NCBI RefSeq assembly: GCF_025961315.1
Contig: NZ_JAOQNK010000001.1
Span: forward strand, 5,084,001 to 5,148,000
Source: Sphingobacterium kitahiroshimense
GTDB taxonomy: Bacteria; Bacteroidota; Bacteroidia; Sphingobacteriales; Sphingobacteriaceae
DNA length: 64,000 bases
Reading direction: 5' to 3'
The position numbers and the translations under genes were made by a program. Below the pieces are notes generated by a model, which was given only the letters and a program-made list of their open reading frames with translations, was not told the DNA's origin and did not search any database. Positions 63,130-64,000 of this stretch are shown piece by piece (position 1 is the first letter of the stretch; each line of letters opens with the position of its first letter).

Positions 63130-64000
63130 CTAATACGCACTTACTACTAATTCATTATTAACGGATAAAAAAGCTTGTGCAACGCGCGCTATATTTTCTT
63201 CATTTAAACCTGCAATGCAGATTCTACCACTTTTTACTAAGTATATGGCATATTCCTCACGAAGATCATGGACTTGCTTCGGCGAAAATCCAGAATAGCT
63301 AAACATTCCAGTTTGGTCTATCAGAAAACTGAACCGCTCTTTTTCTCCACCCAATTGGATTATTTGACTGTATAGATTTTTTCTAATCTGTTTCATGCGT
63401 ATACGCATTGATTCAAGTTCAATTAACCAAATTTGTTTTAATTCCGGGTTTCCTAGTATAACGTCTATTAACTTAGCGCCATAAGTGGGAGGGCTTGAGT
63501 AATTTTTACGTACCGTCGCTTTTAATTGCCCAGCTACTAGATTTGCTTCCTCTTTGTCCGTACAGACCACAGAGAGACCACCTACACGTTCACCATATAG
63601 TGAAAATATCTTTGAAAATGAGTTGCTCAGTAAAAATGTTAGGCCAGCATTTGTCATTGCAGTAATCGCATAGAGATCTTCATTAAACCCTTTTCCAAAC
63701 CCCTGATAAGCCATGTCCAAAAAAGGAATTAATTTTTTAAATTTTAAAACCTTTATGGTTTCGTCCCATTGTTCTTTAGTCAGATCTGCGCCAGTAGGAT
63801 TGTGGCAGCAAGGATGAAGAAGAACGATAGCAGACTCTTCCAAGGTCGAAAGAAAAGTGATCATCGCATTAAAATCTAACGTACCTAGTGTATCATTAAA
63901 GTATGGATAATATTCTACTGTAAACCCAGCACCATTAAATATAGAAATATGATTTTCCCAAGTAGGTCTGCTTACATAAACCTTACTGGTTGGATAGCTT
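63130..64000 (-). CDS. Aromatic/aspartate aminotransferase, class I (partial, runs off the window)
   Basis: The frame is open to the right edge at 64000, so only the C-terminal 289 or so codons are seen. The in-frame ATG at 63864 is internal. The sequence has VYVSRPTWENH and CCHNPTGADLT, which match TyrB/AspC. The PLP-lysine segment is SNSFSKIFSLYGERVGG, with Lys in FSK, and the substrate-carboxylate Arg is in the late SGRICIAGL. The enzyme transfers amino groups between aromatic or acidic amino acids and 2-oxoglutarate in the cytoplasm. It is followed after 2 bases by the FUSC gene. Confidence 0.9.
   Translation of the reverse strand, partial: SYPTSKVYVSRPTWENHISIFNGAGFTVEYYPYFNDTLGTLDFNAMITFLSTLEESAIVLLHPCCHNPTGADLTKEQWDETIKVLKFKKLIPFLDMAYQGFGKGFNEDLYAITAMTNAGLTFLLSNSFSKIFSLYGERVGGLSVVCTDKEEANLVAGQLKATVRKNYSSPPTYGAKLIDVILGNPELKQIWLIELESMRIRMKQIRKNLYSQIIQLGGEKERFSFLIDQTGMFSYSGFSPKQVHDLREEYAIYLVKSGRICIAGLNEENIARVAQAFLSVNNELVVSAY

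Noticed and set aside
1-64000. tRNA, rRNA and CRISPR arrays
   Set aside because: I looked through the intergenic gaps for cloverleaf patterns and spaced direct repeats and saw none. The only regular repeats are the hipB operators and the IS copies. A covariance-model search was not possible.

Overview
The window looks like the chromosome of a Bacteroidota soil or plant-associated bacterium, most probably Sphingobacteriaceae (Sphingobacterium-like). The reasons are low GC, three SusC/SusD pairs, an ECF sigma/FecR pair, a hybrid two-component regulator with a propeller-type sensor, secreted glycosidases, and promoter boxes of the Bacteroidota type TAnnTTTG. The taxon is inferred from gene content, not from a marker gene.

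Layout. 1-820: an IlvN-like acetolactate synthase regulatory subunit (minus strand) behind a leader peptide and terminator that read as a branched-chain amino acid attenuator. 960-1160: what looks like a decayed copy of the hipB promoter. 1252-3888: a lipoprotein/outer-membrane barrel pair. 4128-6052: a quinone-oxidoreductase-like enzyme and a cupin, divergent from an HxlR regulator. 6129-8330: a GH36 alpha-galactosidase. 8599-10171: a three-gene HipB-HipS-HipT type toxin-antitoxin operon with three operator palindromes exactly 40 bp apart. 10520-13008: a serine hydrolase and an HD phosphohydrolase. 13296-18354: an orphan SusC/SusD/fasciclin operon. 18636-33116: a polysaccharide utilisation locus with a hybrid sensor/AraC regulator, a GH31 alpha-xylosidase-like enzyme with PA14, SusC, SusD, a surface glycan-binding lipoprotein and a GH43; the enzymes suggest xylose/arabinose side chains, as in xyloglucan or arabinoxylan. 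33433-35744: TetR-like regulator, tandem universal stress protein and a small barrel. 36062-41800: a complete RND efflux operon, followed by a convergent LytS/LytTR-type two-component pair and a membrane class III adenylate cyclase. 45481-48416: a GH2 glycosidase and a hotdog thioesterase.

48460-52121 holds the most striking structure. Three apparently identical copies of an IS3-family (IS407-like) insertion sequence are nested inside one another like Russian dolls. Each copy is 1218 bp, each has its own 4-bp target duplication (TACT, AAAT, AGTT), and the lengths add up exactly. The outermost copy sits in the hairpin at the 3' end of a decayed HxlR-family regulator gene.

52562-60916: an ECF sigma factor, a FecR anti-sigma factor, an STN-domain SusC, a SusD and a TlpA-like thiol-disulfide protein, which read as a cell-surface-signalling nutrient uptake system. 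61100-64000: a FUSC-family membrane protein behind an aromatic/aspartate aminotransferase that runs off the right edge. I saw no rRNA, tRNA or CRISPR array.
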